A stretch of DNA of 64,000 nt from Gp6-AA40 sp035263125 (GTDB taxonomy: Bacteria > Acidobacteriota > Vicinamibacteria > Vicinamibacterales > UBA2999). This document shows positions 29,355 through 37,812 of this stretch, piece by piece (positions within the stretch are counted from its first letter, which is position 1; each line of letters opens with the position of its first letter). The notes under the pieces are model-generated. The model ran no database searches, was not told the DNA's origin, and worked only from the letters and a program-made list of their open reading frames with translations. Location: positions 28,588-92,587 of the forward strand of contig DATFRP010000097.1 of the NCBI GenBank assembly GCA_035263125.1. The letters are read 5' to 3'. The position numbers and the translations under genes were made by a program.

Positions 29355-29922
29355 GTAATGCAAAATTCAAAATGCAAAATGCGAAAGGAGCACTGACGTG
29401 CCGATTGCGTTTTTCGCGTACTTCGTGACTCACTGTTCGTAGTTCAGGCCTGAACTCGCGGGTTTCTACGACGGCCCGCTCCATGCACCCTGACGGTGCA
29501 TGACAGATCGATCCCAAGATATTCGAGACCGCACTTTCGAGTTCGGATGTCGAGTCGCACGCCTGGCTCTCAGCTTGGCGCCGCGCCCGGGCATTCGATG
29601 CATCGTTGACCAGGTCCTAAAGTCCGGTACGTCAATTGGGGCTAATCTCGAGGAAGCAAAGGCAGGCTCTTCGAAACGCGACTTCCGGAAGTACGTGGAG
29701 ATATCACTCCGGGAGGCGCGTGAAACGGTCTATTGGCTCCGGATCTGCCTGGCACTCAAGCTCGGATCCGTCGACGAGCTGGAATCACTCAGGAGTGAAG
29801 GCGATCAGATCGCGCGAATTCTCGGCGCGATCGCTTTGAACGCGAAACGGCGCATGGCGCTGCGCAACACAGCGTTCTGGGCCGCTTTTGCCTTTTGCAT
29901 TTTGAATTTTGCATTTTGAATT
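29355..29922. mobile_element. S23 four-helix-bundle gene cassette bounded by AT-rich inverted repeats
   Basis: AATGCAAAATTCAAAATGC-type repeat at 29355-29386 is matched by its complement at 29885-29922 (about 22 bases identical, then degenerate). Between them lie ~110 bases of non-coding DNA and the S23-like gene at 29500-29919, whose last codons are inside the right repeat. The AT-rich arms contrast with the GC-rich surroundings. No transposase is present, so mobility would need factors in trans. Confidence 0.6.
29500..29919 (+). CDS. Four-helix-bundle protein of the S23/IVP family
   Basis: 139 aa. Family features: DRTFEFGCRVARLALSL, then QVLKSGTSIGANLEEAKAGS near residue 40-60, and DFRKYVEISLREARETVYWL, LRSEGDQIARIL. 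The family (TIGR02436) was first seen as ORFs in intervening sequences of 23S rRNA genes and is related to the Avd protein of diversity-generating retroelements; its members form pentamers of four-helix bundles and may bind nucleic acid. There is no rRNA gene or reverse transcriptase here. The C-terminal AFCILNFAF is encoded by the right terminal repeat, so the natural end may be earlier. Confidence 0.85.
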   Translation: MTDRSQDIRDRTFEFGCRVARLALSLAPRPGIRCIVDQVLKSGTSIGANLEEAKAGSSKRDFRKYVEISLREARETVYWLRICLALKLGSVDELESLRSEGDQIARILGAIALNAKRRMALRNTAFWAAFAFCILNFAF

Positions 29923-29939
29923 ACTGGTGCGCCAGGAAT

Positions 29940-30767
29940 TCAGTGCGTCAGTGCATACAGCGCAACATCGATTCCAACAGCATACGCATCGGGTGAGAAC
30001 TTGTAGAAGTACTCCGCATCCTCGCCTTCGCGTTCCCAGCCGTCGGGGATGTCGCTGTTGTGGATCATGACGACCATCAGCCGTCCGTGCGCGTCGGCGA
30101 TGCCGCGGGCTTCGACGATCGGACTGTCGGGCCCGCGTTCGTTGGTGCCGCCGCCGCTGCGACGCCAGTACTGAATCGACGCCATCTGCGGCACTTTCTT
30201 CACCTCGAACATCGAGTGCCAGATCGGATGCTCGGGCCCGAGATCGATGATCGGATAGGTCTCGGGTGGGAGGACGCGTCCAATCTCTTCATCCCACTGT
30301 TCGCCCGCGAGGGTACCCCAGTAGTCGGAAACGAAGAAGAAGCCGCCCTTCTGAAGATACTCGCGCAGGCGAAGCACGTCTTCGTCCGAGAAGTCCGCGG
30401 AGCCGCCGTCCTCGATCAGCACATAGGGACACTGGAAGAGCGCGGGATCGGTCGGCTCGACGGTGATGTACTCGGGGTCGCCTTGCGGCTGTCTCGTGAC
30501 GCGGGTCTTCGTCAGCTCGGAGAGGCGAATACTGAAGTTGATGTCGGCGCCCGGATAGTCGGTGCTCCAGCCGCGCTTCTCGCGGCGGTTGCTTCTGAAC
30601 ATCAGGCGGCAGAAGTTGAACTCACCGGCGAACGTGCGCGCGGTTGGATGTCTCGGTGGGGCTGTGAGTCCGTACCCGCCGCGCCAGATCTGCGCTTCAG
30701 CCAGGCTTGTGGCAATCGCGACGGCAGCGAGCAACCAGGTCAGAAACAGCCGTGCATGCCGTTTCAT
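29940..30767 (-). CDS. Exported DUF4159 protein
   Basis: 275 aa with signal peptide LFLTWLLAAVAIATSLAEA. The mature protein fits DUF4159: FNFCRLMFRSNRREKRGWSTD, then NFSIRLSELTKT and YVLIEDGGSADFSDEDVLRL, KGGFFFVSDYWG, DLGPEHPIWHSMFEV; the ThuA/glutamine-amidotransferase-like fold is typical. Function unknown. The ATG at 30767 is chosen for the signal peptide; the frame is open much farther upstream, through pruA in antisense, without meaning. It diverges from pruA across a hairpin. Confidence 0.8.
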   Translation of the reverse strand: MKRHARLFLTWLLAAVAIATSLAEAQIWRGGYGLTAPPRHPTARTFAGEFNFCRLMFRSNRREKRGWSTDYPGADINFSIRLSELTKTRVTRQPQGDPEYITVEPTDPALFQCPYVLIEDGGSADFSDEDVLRLREYLQKGGFFFVSDYWGTLAGEQWDEEIGRVLPPETYPIIDLGPEHPIWHSMFEVKKVPQMASIQYWRRSGGGTNERGPDSPIVEARGIADAHGRLMVVMIHNSDIPDGWEREGEDAEYFYKFSPDAYAVGIDVALYALTH

Positions 30768-30805
30768 GGACAGAGGATACTGCGATCGTGAGCGGGAATT
30801 GTTAA

Positions 30806-30832
30806 CGCCGGGCCTGAAAATCAGGCCCGGCG
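30806..30832. repeat. CGCCGGGCCTGA hairpin
   Basis: CGCCGGGCCTGA (30806-30817) and TCAGGCCCGGCG (30821-30832) are perfectly complementary with a 3-base loop. It belongs to the GCCGGGCCT family but lies in a divergent promoter region, 14 bp before the pruA ATG, so it would be in or near the pruA leader. Confidence 0.7.
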
Positions 30833-30845
30833 TAGAATCGACTTC

Positions 30846-32468
30846 ATGTCGACTGCTGCCCGGATTCCACAACCCACTAACGACATCAACAGGGGATATC
30901 TCCCTGGCTCCCCCGAACGCAACGAGCTGAAGGCACGTCTGGCTCAGATGTCGTCCGAGCGTGTCGACATCCCGATTGTCATCGGTGGTTGCGAAGTGCG
31001 TACGAGTCGTGTCGAACAATCCGTCATGCCGCACGACCATCGGCATGTCCTCGGCGAGTGGCACGTTGCGGATGGGGCGCAGGTGCAGCAGGCGATCGAT
31101 GCGGCGATGAAAGCGTCTCGCGAATGGGCGACCTGGCCGTTTCAGGATCGCGCCGCGGTCTTCCTCCGCGCCGCCGAATTGCTGACCACGACCTGGCGCT
31201 CGACGCTCAACGCCGCGACGATGCTCGGGCAGTCGAAGACGGTGATTCAGGCGGAGATCGATTCCGCGTCGGAGCTGATCGACTTCTGGCGGTTCAACCC
31301 CCACTACGCTCAGGAGCTGTACGGCGAGCAGCCGCTCAGCAGCCACGTGATGTGGAACCGGTCGGAGTACCGAGCGCTCGAGGGGTTCGTCTACGCGGTG
31401 ACGCCGTTCAACTTCACGTCGATCGCCGGCAACCTTCCGACCGCGCCGGCGTTGATGGGGAATACCGTCGTGTGGAAGCCGGCGTCGAGCGCGATGCTGA
31501 GCGCCCATTACATCGTCCGCCTGCTGGAGGCGGCTGGACTTCCGCCTGGTGTCATCAACTTCGTGCCGGGCGACGCGGCGCAGATCTCGGCGCTGCTGCT
31601 CGACTCGCCTCACCTGGCGGGCGTGCACTTCACCGGCAGCACCGCCGTGTTCAACTCGATGTGGAAGCGTGTCGGTGACAACGCTGGGAAGTACACCGGC
31701 TATCCACGGCTGGTCGGCGAGACCGGCGGCAAGGATTTCATCATCGCGCACCCCTCGGCCGATCCGCAGGAGCTCGCGGTGGCGATGGCGCGGGGCGCGT
31801 TCGAGTATCAGGGGCAGAAGTGTTCGGCCGCCAGCCGCGTCTACGTGCCGAAGTCGATGTGGGCCGACGTGAAGGATCGCGTCGTCGCGATGATGCGTGA
31901 GATGAAGATGGGCGATGTCGCCGATTTCCGCACGTTCATGGGCGCGGTGATCGACAGGAAGTCGTTCACGAAGATCTCGACCTACCTCGAGGACGCACGC
32001 AAGAACGCGACGATCGTTCAAGGGGGCGGCGCCAAAGACGATGTGGGGTACTTCGTCGAGCCGACGCTGGTCGAGACGAAGGACCCGGCGTATCGTCTGA
32101 TGTGCGAGGAAATCTTCGGTCCGGTGCTGACTGCCTACGCGTACTCGGACGAGCGATGGGCCGAGACACTGGCCATCGTCGATCGAACATCGCCGTACGC
32201 GCTCACCGGCGCCGTGTTCGCCCGCGATCGGGCGGCAATTCAGCAGGCGACCACCGCGCTGCGGAACGCTGCGGGAAACTTCTACATCAACGACAAGCCC
32301 ACCGGTGCGGTGGTCGGCCAACAACCCTTCGGCGGCGCGCGCGCGTCAGGCACGAACGACAAGGCGGGATCGAAGCTGAATCTCACGCGCTGGGTGAGCG
32401 CGCGGACGATCAAGGAAACGTTCTCGCCGCCGCGAGATTACCGATACGGGTACATGGCAGAGGAATGA
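30846..32468 (+). CDS. pruA: L-glutamate gamma-semialdehyde dehydrogenase
   Basis: 540 aa, matching the stand-alone form (TIGR01236) also found in eukaryotes. It oxidises glutamate semialdehyde / pyrroline-5-carboxylate to glutamate with NAD+, the last step of proline degradation. Aldehyde-dehydrogenase features: VTPFNFTSIAGNLPTAPAL, FTGSTAVFNSMW, catalytic Glu region LVGETGGKDFIIAHP and catalytic Cys in EYQGQKCSAASRVYVP, then PFGGARASGTNDKAG. Proline dehydrogenase (putA/prodh) is not in the window. The 403 bp after the stop have no gene and carry an inverted repeat. Confidence 0.92.
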   Translation: MSTAARIPQPTNDINRGYLPGSPERNELKARLAQMSSERVDIPIVIGGCEVRTSRVEQSVMPHDHRHVLGEWHVADGAQVQQAIDAAMKASREWATWPFQDRAAVFLRAAELLTTTWRSTLNAATMLGQSKTVIQAEIDSASELIDFWRFNPHYAQELYGEQPLSSHVMWNRSEYRALEGFVYAVTPFNFTSIAGNLPTAPALMGNTVVWKPASSAMLSAHYIVRLLEAAGLPPGVINFVPGDAAQISALLLDSPHLAGVHFTGSTAVFNSMWKRVGDNAGKYTGYPRLVGETGGKDFIIAHPSADPQELAVAMARGAFEYQGQKCSAASRVYVPKSMWADVKDRVVAMMREMKMGDVADFRTFMGAVIDRKSFTKISTYLEDARKNATIVQGGGAKDDVGYFVEPTLVETKDPAYRLMCEEIFGPVLTAYAYSDERWAETLAIVDRTSPYALTGAVFARDRAAIQQATTALRNAAGNFYINDKPTGAVVGQQPFGGARASGTNDKAGSKLNLTRWVSARTIKETFSPPRDYRYGYMAEE

Positions 32469-32533
32469 CTCTCGACGGCGGAGCTAACGAGCAAGATCAG
32501 GCGGAGGGTCTAGAAGGCAAGAGCCGACTCCGA

Positions 32534-32757
32534 TTGCGCCAACCAGGTTGACGCATCCTTGCGAGCGGCGATCCGCTCGCCGGCCAATGGCGTCTCCAGC
32601 GGCGACCTGACGCACCGTCGCGGCTCCCCCGTCGCAAGAGTCTGACGCTGTTGCTCCTCCCTCCGCCGCTCGCGGCGCTTGCGACGCCATTGGCGACTAT
32701 CGCGTGCGCGGCTCGCTCCACGCCGCGCTCCAGGATGCATCAACCTGGCCGGCGCAA
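32534..32757. repeat. 224-bp element with 27-bp terminal inverted repeats
   Basis: TTGCGCCaaCCAGGTTGACG-type end at 32534-32560 matches the complement of 32731-32757 with four or five mismatches. Inner segments also pair (GCCAATGGCGTC near 32583 with GACGCCATTGGC near 32683), so the whole can fold back on itself. It occupies most of the 403-bp gap between pruA and the FKBP gene; the remaining bases (32469-32533, 32758-32871) show nothing recognisable. It has MITE-like form but no target duplication was identified. Confidence 0.6.
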
Positions 32758-32871
32758 CTGTATGCGCGAGACATGACCAGTCACGAATCAGCCAGCTGGG
32801 TGCTGGCAGGTTTGGGAGGCGGCCACGGTCGCGCGCCCTCCCTGATCTCTTTGATCCGCCCGATGACGCGT

Positions 32872-33678
32872 CTATTGGATCTTCACCAGCTCGATATCGA
32901 ACACGAGCATGCCGCGCGGGCCGTCGCCTCTGCCCTGATACGCGAGGTTCTCCGGGATCCAGAAGCGCATCCGCTGGCCTTCGGACATCATCCCGACGCC
33001 TTCCGTCCATCCTTTGATCACTTCGTCGAGGCGCATCTCCACAGGCTGTCCGCGCGTCACCGAGCTGTCGAACATCCGGCCATCGGTCGTCCACCCGGTG
33101 TAATGCACGAGCACCTGTGAGAACGGGCTCGGGCGTCGCGAGCCGCCGCTGCCTGGACGCAGCTCCTTGTACGCGAGACCGCTGGCGGTTTTCTTGGCGT
33201 CGGCGGGTGGTGCTTTCACGTCGGGCGGCGGGATCAGCGGCGACGGACGCGTGTCGATGAGCTCGATATCGAAGACCACCGTGCCCGTGGGGCGCCCCGA
33301 CTGCCCTTTGTACGCGAGCTCCTGCGGTACCCAGCAGCGACGGATTTCGCTGACGGTCATGAGCAGCACGCACTCTCTCCATCCCGCCATCACCTTGTCG
33401 AGCGGGAAGGTCGACGGCTTGCCGCGGACGACGGAGCTGTCGAACATGAGGCCGTCGCTGCGCCATCCCGTGTAGTCCACCGTGACGACGTCGGTTGCCG
33501 CGGGCTTCTCCTGGCTGGAGCCTGCCCTCACGATCTTCGAGATGAGCCCGGTCGGGCTCTTCACGGCATCGTTCGGCGGAGCGCCCAGGTCGGACGGTGG
33601 AGGAATGATGGCCGGGGACTGGGCGAACGCAGTGGCCGCGGGGGCGAACAGCAGGAGTGTGAGGACAAGTAGGCGCAT
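32872..33678 (-). CDS. Exported tandem FKBP-type peptidyl-prolyl isomerase
   Basis: 268 aa with signal peptide LLVLTLLLFAPAATAFAQ. Two FKBP domains: about residues 45-142 (VVTVDYTGWRSDGLMFDSS ... ELAYKGQSGRPTGTVVFDIEL) and about 165-267 (VLVHYTGWTTDGRMFDSSV ... NLAYQGRGDGPRGMLVFDIEL). Each retains the Tyr, Phe-Asp-Ser-Ser and FDIEL features of the active pocket. FKBPs speed proline isomerisation during folding of exported proteins. The first domain has extra Cys (WRECVLL, RRCWVPQE) that may form a disulfide. Confidence 0.85.
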   Translation of the reverse strand: MRLLVLTLLLFAPAATAFAQSPAIIPPPSDLGAPPNDAVKSPTGLISKIVRAGSSQEKPAATDVVTVDYTGWRSDGLMFDSSVVRGKPSTFPLDKVMAGWRECVLLMTVSEIRRCWVPQELAYKGQSGRPTGTVVFDIELIDTRPSPLIPPPDVKAPPADAKKTASGLAYKELRPGSGGSRRPSPFSQVLVHYTGWTTDGRMFDSSVTRGQPVEMRLDEVIKGWTEGVGMMSEGQRMRFWIPENLAYQGRGDGPRGMLVFDIELVKIQ

Positions 33679-33736
33679 ATCTTTGTGACGCTCGAGGTCC
33701 GGCTGATGGCCGGACCGCGCGTCTTCGGTCCGTAGT

Positions 33737-34951
33737 CTACCCTTCGAGCAGAAGGTTGCCGGGATCTTCGATGTAGTGCTTGATCTTGACGAGGAACTGC
33801 ACCGCCTCGCGTCCGTCGACGATGCGGTGGTCGTAGGATAACGCGATGTACATCATCGGGCGGATCACCGGCTGCCCGTTCACGGGCACCACGCGATCCT
33901 GGATCTTGTGCAGCCCCAGGATGCCGACCTGCGGCGGGTTCAGAATCGGCGTGCTCATGAGCGATCCGAAGACGCCGCCGTTGGTGATCGTGAAGGTGCC
34001 GCCGCGCAGGTCCTCCAGCGTCAACGTGCCATCCTTGGCCTTCGCGGCGTAGTCGCGGATCGCGGTCTCGACCTGCGGGAACGTCATCCGATCCGCGTCG
34101 CGCAGCACCGGCACGACGAGCCCGCCTTCGGCGCCCACGGCCATGCCGATGTCGTAGTAGTGCTTGTAGAGGATTTCGTCGCCCTGGATCTCCGCGTTGA
34201 GCGCGGGAAACGACCGCAGCGCCGCTATCGACGCCTTGACGAAGAACGATGCGATGCCGAGCCCGACGCCGAAGTCCTTCTTGAAGGACTCCTTCTGCCG
34301 CTCGCGAAGCGCCATCACCGCCGACATGTCGACCTCGTTGAAGGTGGTCAACATCGCGGCGGCGTGCTGGGCTTCGACCAGCCGTCGCGCGATCGTCTGA
34401 CGACGCTTCGACATGCGCACACGTTCCTCGGACCTGTCGCCCGTCGGCGCGAGTGGCCTTGCGCGGGCCGGTGCGATCCTGCTGTCGCTGGTTGGTGCGA
34501 TCCTGCTGTCGGTTGCCGGTGCGGGTCTGTTCTCGCGTGTCGGTGCGATGGTGGCTTCGCTGGTCGGTGCGGGACGAGCTTCGCTCGTCGGTGCGATCCT
34601 GGTGTCGCTGGTTGGTGCAATCCGGCTTTCGGCTGTCGGTGCGGGTGCTGGTGCTGTCGCAGCGACGGATTTCTTCGAGCCGTTTCCGCTCGGTGGCGTC
34701 GATGCGACTCCCCCGGCGCTTTCATCGATGACGCCCAGCACTTCGCCGATCTTGACGTCGTCCCCTTCCTTGCGCGCGATGCTGGCGATGACACCGGGCT
34801 TGTCGGCGTTGACTTCGAGATCGACCTTTTCGGTTTCGAGATGCACGACCGGTTCGCCGACTTCGACGCGGTCGCCCGCTTTCTTCAGCCAGCGCGAGAT
34901 GCGCGCTTCGACGACCGACTCACCCAGTTCCGGAACCACGATGTTGGACAT
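33737..34951 (-). CDS. sucB: 2-oxoglutarate dehydrogenase E2 (dihydrolipoyl succinyltransferase)
   Basis: 404 aa. Lipoyl domain at residues 2-76 with lipoyl-lysine Lys42 in LETEKVDLEV; catalytic acyltransferase domain from about 178 (RMSKRRQTIARRLVEAQ) to the His-x-x-x-Asp active site in YDHRIVDGREAV near residue 380. The linker (108-171) is eight copies of an octapeptide related to SRIAPTSD. The peripheral E1/E3-binding domain normally lying between lipoyl and catalytic domains is not found, which is unusual. Stop of sucA is 9 bp upstream, forming the sucAB operon. Confidence 0.88.
   Translation of the reverse strand: MSNIVVPELGESVVEARISRWLKKAGDRVEVGEPVVHLETEKVDLEVNADKPGVIASIARKEGDDVKIGEVLGVIDESAGGVASTPPSGNGSKKSVAATAPAPAPTAESRIAPTSDTRIAPTSEARPAPTSEATIAPTRENRPAPATDSRIAPTSDSRIAPARARPLAPTGDRSEERVRMSKRRQTIARRLVEAQHAAAMLTTFNEVDMSAVMALRERQKESFKKDFGVGLGIASFFVKASIAALRSFPALNAEIQGDEILYKHYYDIGMAVGAEGGLVVPVLRDADRMTFPQVETAIRDYAAKAKDGTLTLEDLRGGTFTITNGGVFGSLMSTPILNPPQVGILGLHKIQDRVVPVNGQPVIRPMMYIALSYDHRIVDGREAVQFLVKIKHYIEDPGNLLLEG
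34439..34630 (-). repeat. Eight 24-bp tandem repeats in the sucB linker
   Basis: Codons 108-171 of sucB form eight units of 24 bp, each encoding a variant of x-S/T/A-R-I/P-A-P-T-S. The repeats have no frameshift and replace the region where the E1/E3-binding domain would be expected. Such tandem units can change number by slippage. Confidence 0.85.
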
Positions 34952-34960
34952 AGAGAGCTT

Positions 34961-37777
34961 TCAGCGCTTGGAGCCGGTCAGGCTGCGGGCGGGCTTCGAG
35001 AGCACCTTCGGCGATTCGGCCGGATGGCTGTCGAGATCGAACGCGCGCTCGACGATCGCCCGCTGATTGAGCTGGTGCCACGCCGACGATCCTTCCGACG
35101 GACTCGCGCTGCGTGCGCGCCCGATGTAGCGCAGCCGGCAGCGATCGGCGATCAGCTCTTCGAGCAGCGGGCGCATGTACTCCCAGGCGCCCATGTTCTC
35201 CGGTTCTTCCTGCAACCAGACGACGTCGCGCAGCGAGGGATAACCGTCCAGGACCTCCTGGAGCGCCACGACCGGGAAGGGCGCGAGCTGCTCGACGCGA
35301 ACGACCGCGACATCGGATGCCGCGTGGCGCCGCTCGCTGGTCATCAGATCGACGTAGACCTTGCCGCTGCACAGGACGACGCGTTTGACCCCCCTGGCGC
35401 GGACGCCTACGTCACCGTCGTCGAGGACCGAGCTGAAGCGGCCTTCGACCAGCTCCTGCGCGGTCGATGCGATCGCGGGGTTGCGCAGGAGGCTCTTCGG
35501 CGTCAGGACGAAGAGCGGCAGCGGATCGCTCCGCAGCAAGGCCGCTTGCCGACGCAGCAGGTGGAAGTACTGCGCGGCGGTCGTGCAGTTGACCAGACGC
35601 AGGTTGATGCCCGCGGCCGCCTGAAGCAGGCGTTCGGGCCGCGCGCTCGAGTGCTCCGGGCCCTGACCCTCGTGGCCGTGCGGCAGCAGGAAGACGAGCG
35701 ACGGCTGCAGTCCCCACTTCGAGCAGCCGGATGTGACGAACTGGTCGAGGATGATCTGCGCGCCGTTGATGAAGTCGCCGTACTGCGCTTCCCAGATCAC
35801 GAGCCGATCCGGCTCCTGGATGTTGTAGCCGAACTCGAAGCCTACGCAGCCCGCCTCGCTGAGCGGACTGTTGTGGATCTCGAACGATGCGCGCGCCTGA
35901 GGAAACGCCTGCAGCGGCACGTATCGCTTGCCGTTCTCGGCGTCGTGGAAGACGGCGTGGCGCTGGCTGAACGTGCCGCGCTCGACGTCTTCACCGGTCA
36001 GCCTGATCGGAATGCCGTCGGCCAGAATCGTCGCACACGCGAGTTCTTCGGCGGCTGACCAGTCGATGTTGCGTTCGGCCGGATTCCTGAGCAGCGCAGC
36101 GCGCCTCTCCCGTCCGCGTTCCAGCTTCTTGTGGAACGTGAAGCCCGCCGGCGGCGTCATCAGCGCCTTGTTGATCGACCGCAGCGTGTCGAGCGGCACA
36201 CCGGTCTCGGTTCTCGCCGCCACGCCAGGCGGCGCGGGCTCGGAGACCGGCGGGCGAAAATCCTCTTCCGGCTTGAGCGAGGCGAACGCCTGTTCGAGCA
36301 CGGTGAAGTGTTTCTTCACGAGCAGGTCGGCGGCCTCAGCGGTGATCGTGCCGTTGTCGATCAGCACTTGTGAGAACAGCTCGCGAACGGTTGGATGCGC
36401 CCCGACCTTCTTGTACATCAGCGGCTGGGTGAACGCCGGTTCGTCGCCTTCGTTGTGCCCGTAGCGGCGGTAGCCGATCAGATCGATCAGGAAATCCAGG
36501 CCGAAGCGCGCGCGGTACTCCCACGCCAGCCGCGCCGCCTCGAGGCAGGCGATTGGATCGTCCGCGTTGACGTGCACGATTGGAATCTTGAAACCGCGGG
36601 CCAGGCCGCTGGCGTAGCTCGTGCTGTACGACTCGTCGGGCGTCGCCGTGAAGCCAAGCTGATTGTTGGCGATGATGTGAATCGTGCCGGCTGTGTCGTA
36701 GCCGGCGAGCCGCGAGAGGTTGAGCGTTTCGGCCACGATTCCCTGTCCCGGAAACGCGGCGTCACCGTGAATCAACACCGGCAGCGTGCTGGCGCCTTCG
36801 AATGCCGGTGCTCCCGGCCTCGTGGCAATCGTGCCCGAGGCTCGCGCCATGCCGGCGACCACGGGATTGACCGCCTCCAGGTGGCTCGGGTTGGGCGGCA
36901 TCGTGACGTAGGTTTGACCAACCGGCACGGACGTGCGGGCACCGGCGTGGTACTTCACGTCGCCCATCCAACCGAGATCGATGCGCAGCGTTCGGGCCGC
37001 GACCGGGTCTTTGAACTCGGCCAGGATCTGCGCGTACGGCTTCTCGAGAATGTGGGCGAGGACGTTGAGACGGCCGCGATGCGCCATCCCGATGATGGTG
37101 TGGCGTGCGCCCTGGTTGGCTGCGCCGGAGATCAGCTCGTCGAGGATCGGGACGAGCATGTCGACGCCTTCGATCGAGAAACGCGTTTTGCCCGGAAACG
37201 TCCGATGCAGAAATCGCTCGAAGACTTCCACTTCGGTGATGCGGTCGAGCAGCATCTCCATGCCTTCGCGATCCATCGGCGGGAGGAAACGCCCGGACTC
37301 GGCGGCGTAGCGCAGCCATTCGCGCTCTTCGGGCACGAAGATGTGCGCGTAGTCGAACCCGGTCGTCGAACAATAGACGCGACGCAGCTTCTCGATCGCG
37401 TCATACGCGTTCGATGACGACTCCGCGACCGGACCGCCTACCAGCGCAGCGGGGAGCGCCTTGAGGTCGTCGTCGGTGATGCCGTGGGCCCGCGGTGAGA
37501 GCGAGGGATCGCCGATCGGTTCCGATCCGAGTGGATCGACCCGCGCGGCGAGATGACCGTATCGACGGATGGAGTCAGCAAGGTTTGCCGCGCCGACGAT
37601 CTGGTGTACGTCGGCCTGCACGCCGCGGCCTCGATCCGACGCGATCGCGTCGGTCGGCGTCCACTGCTCGAACACCTCACGGGTTGCGGGGTCGACCGAC
37701 TCGGGGTTCTGCCGGTAGCGCTCGTAGAGCTCTACGACGTACCCGGCATTCACTCCCCCGAATGGTCCCAATGTCAT
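34961..37777 (-). CDS. sucA: 2-oxoglutarate dehydrogenase E1
   Basis: 938 aa, normal for OGDH E1 (SucA/OdhA without extra domains). It is the thiamine-diphosphate subunit that decarboxylates 2-oxoglutarate and transfers the succinyl group to the E2 lipoate. Recognisable parts: N-terminal FGGVNAGYVVELYERYRQNP, the ThDP region VIGMAHRGRLNVL-like (IIGMAHRGRLNVLAHI), IHGDAAFPGQGIVAETLN, LIDLIGYRRYGHNEGDEPAF, and the transketolase-like C-terminal half from residue 585. It is the first gene of sucAB; the HAD gene diverges 35 bp upstream. The dihydrolipoyl dehydrogenase is encoded elsewhere (lpdA at 49886). Confidence 0.93.
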   Translation of the reverse strand: MTLGPFGGVNAGYVVELYERYRQNPESVDPATREVFEQWTPTDAIASDRGRGVQADVHQIVGAANLADSIRRYGHLAARVDPLGSEPIGDPSLSPRAHGITDDDLKALPAALVGGPVAESSSNAYDAIEKLRRVYCSTTGFDYAHIFVPEEREWLRYAAESGRFLPPMDREGMEMLLDRITEVEVFERFLHRTFPGKTRFSIEGVDMLVPILDELISGAANQGARHTIIGMAHRGRLNVLAHILEKPYAQILAEFKDPVAARTLRIDLGWMGDVKYHAGARTSVPVGQTYVTMPPNPSHLEAVNPVVAGMARASGTIATRPGAPAFEGASTLPVLIHGDAAFPGQGIVAETLNLSRLAGYDTAGTIHIIANNQLGFTATPDESYSTSYASGLARGFKIPIVHVNADDPIACLEAARLAWEYRARFGLDFLIDLIGYRRYGHNEGDEPAFTQPLMYKKVGAHPTVRELFSQVLIDNGTITAEAADLLVKKHFTVLEQAFASLKPEEDFRPPVSEPAPPGVAARTETGVPLDTLRSINKALMTPPAGFTFHKKLERGRERRAALLRNPAERNIDWSAAEELACATILADGIPIRLTGEDVERGTFSQRHAVFHDAENGKRYVPLQAFPQARASFEIHNSPLSEAGCVGFEFGYNIQEPDRLVIWEAQYGDFINGAQIILDQFVTSGCSKWGLQPSLVFLLPHGHEGQGPEHSSARPERLLQAAAGINLRLVNCTTAAQYFHLLRRQAALLRSDPLPLFVLTPKSLLRNPAIASTAQELVEGRFSSVLDDGDVGVRARGVKRVVLCSGKVYVDLMTSERRHAASDVAVVRVEQLAPFPVVALQEVLDGYPSLRDVVWLQEEPENMGAWEYMRPLLEELIADRCRLRYIGRARSASPSEGSSAWHQLNQRAIVERAFDLDSHPAESPKVLSKPARSLTGSKR

Positions 37778-37812
37778 AACCTTTCTATCCTACCCCGTCG
37801 CGCGTATTTGCA

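Noticed and set aside
29355..29922. Diversity-generating retroelement
   Set aside because: An S23/Avd-related protein is present, but there is no reverse transcriptase or template/variable repeat pair.
33908..36058. Long plus-strand frame of ~715 codons
   Set aside because: Antisense to sucB and sucA; Arg/Asp-rich nonsense composition.
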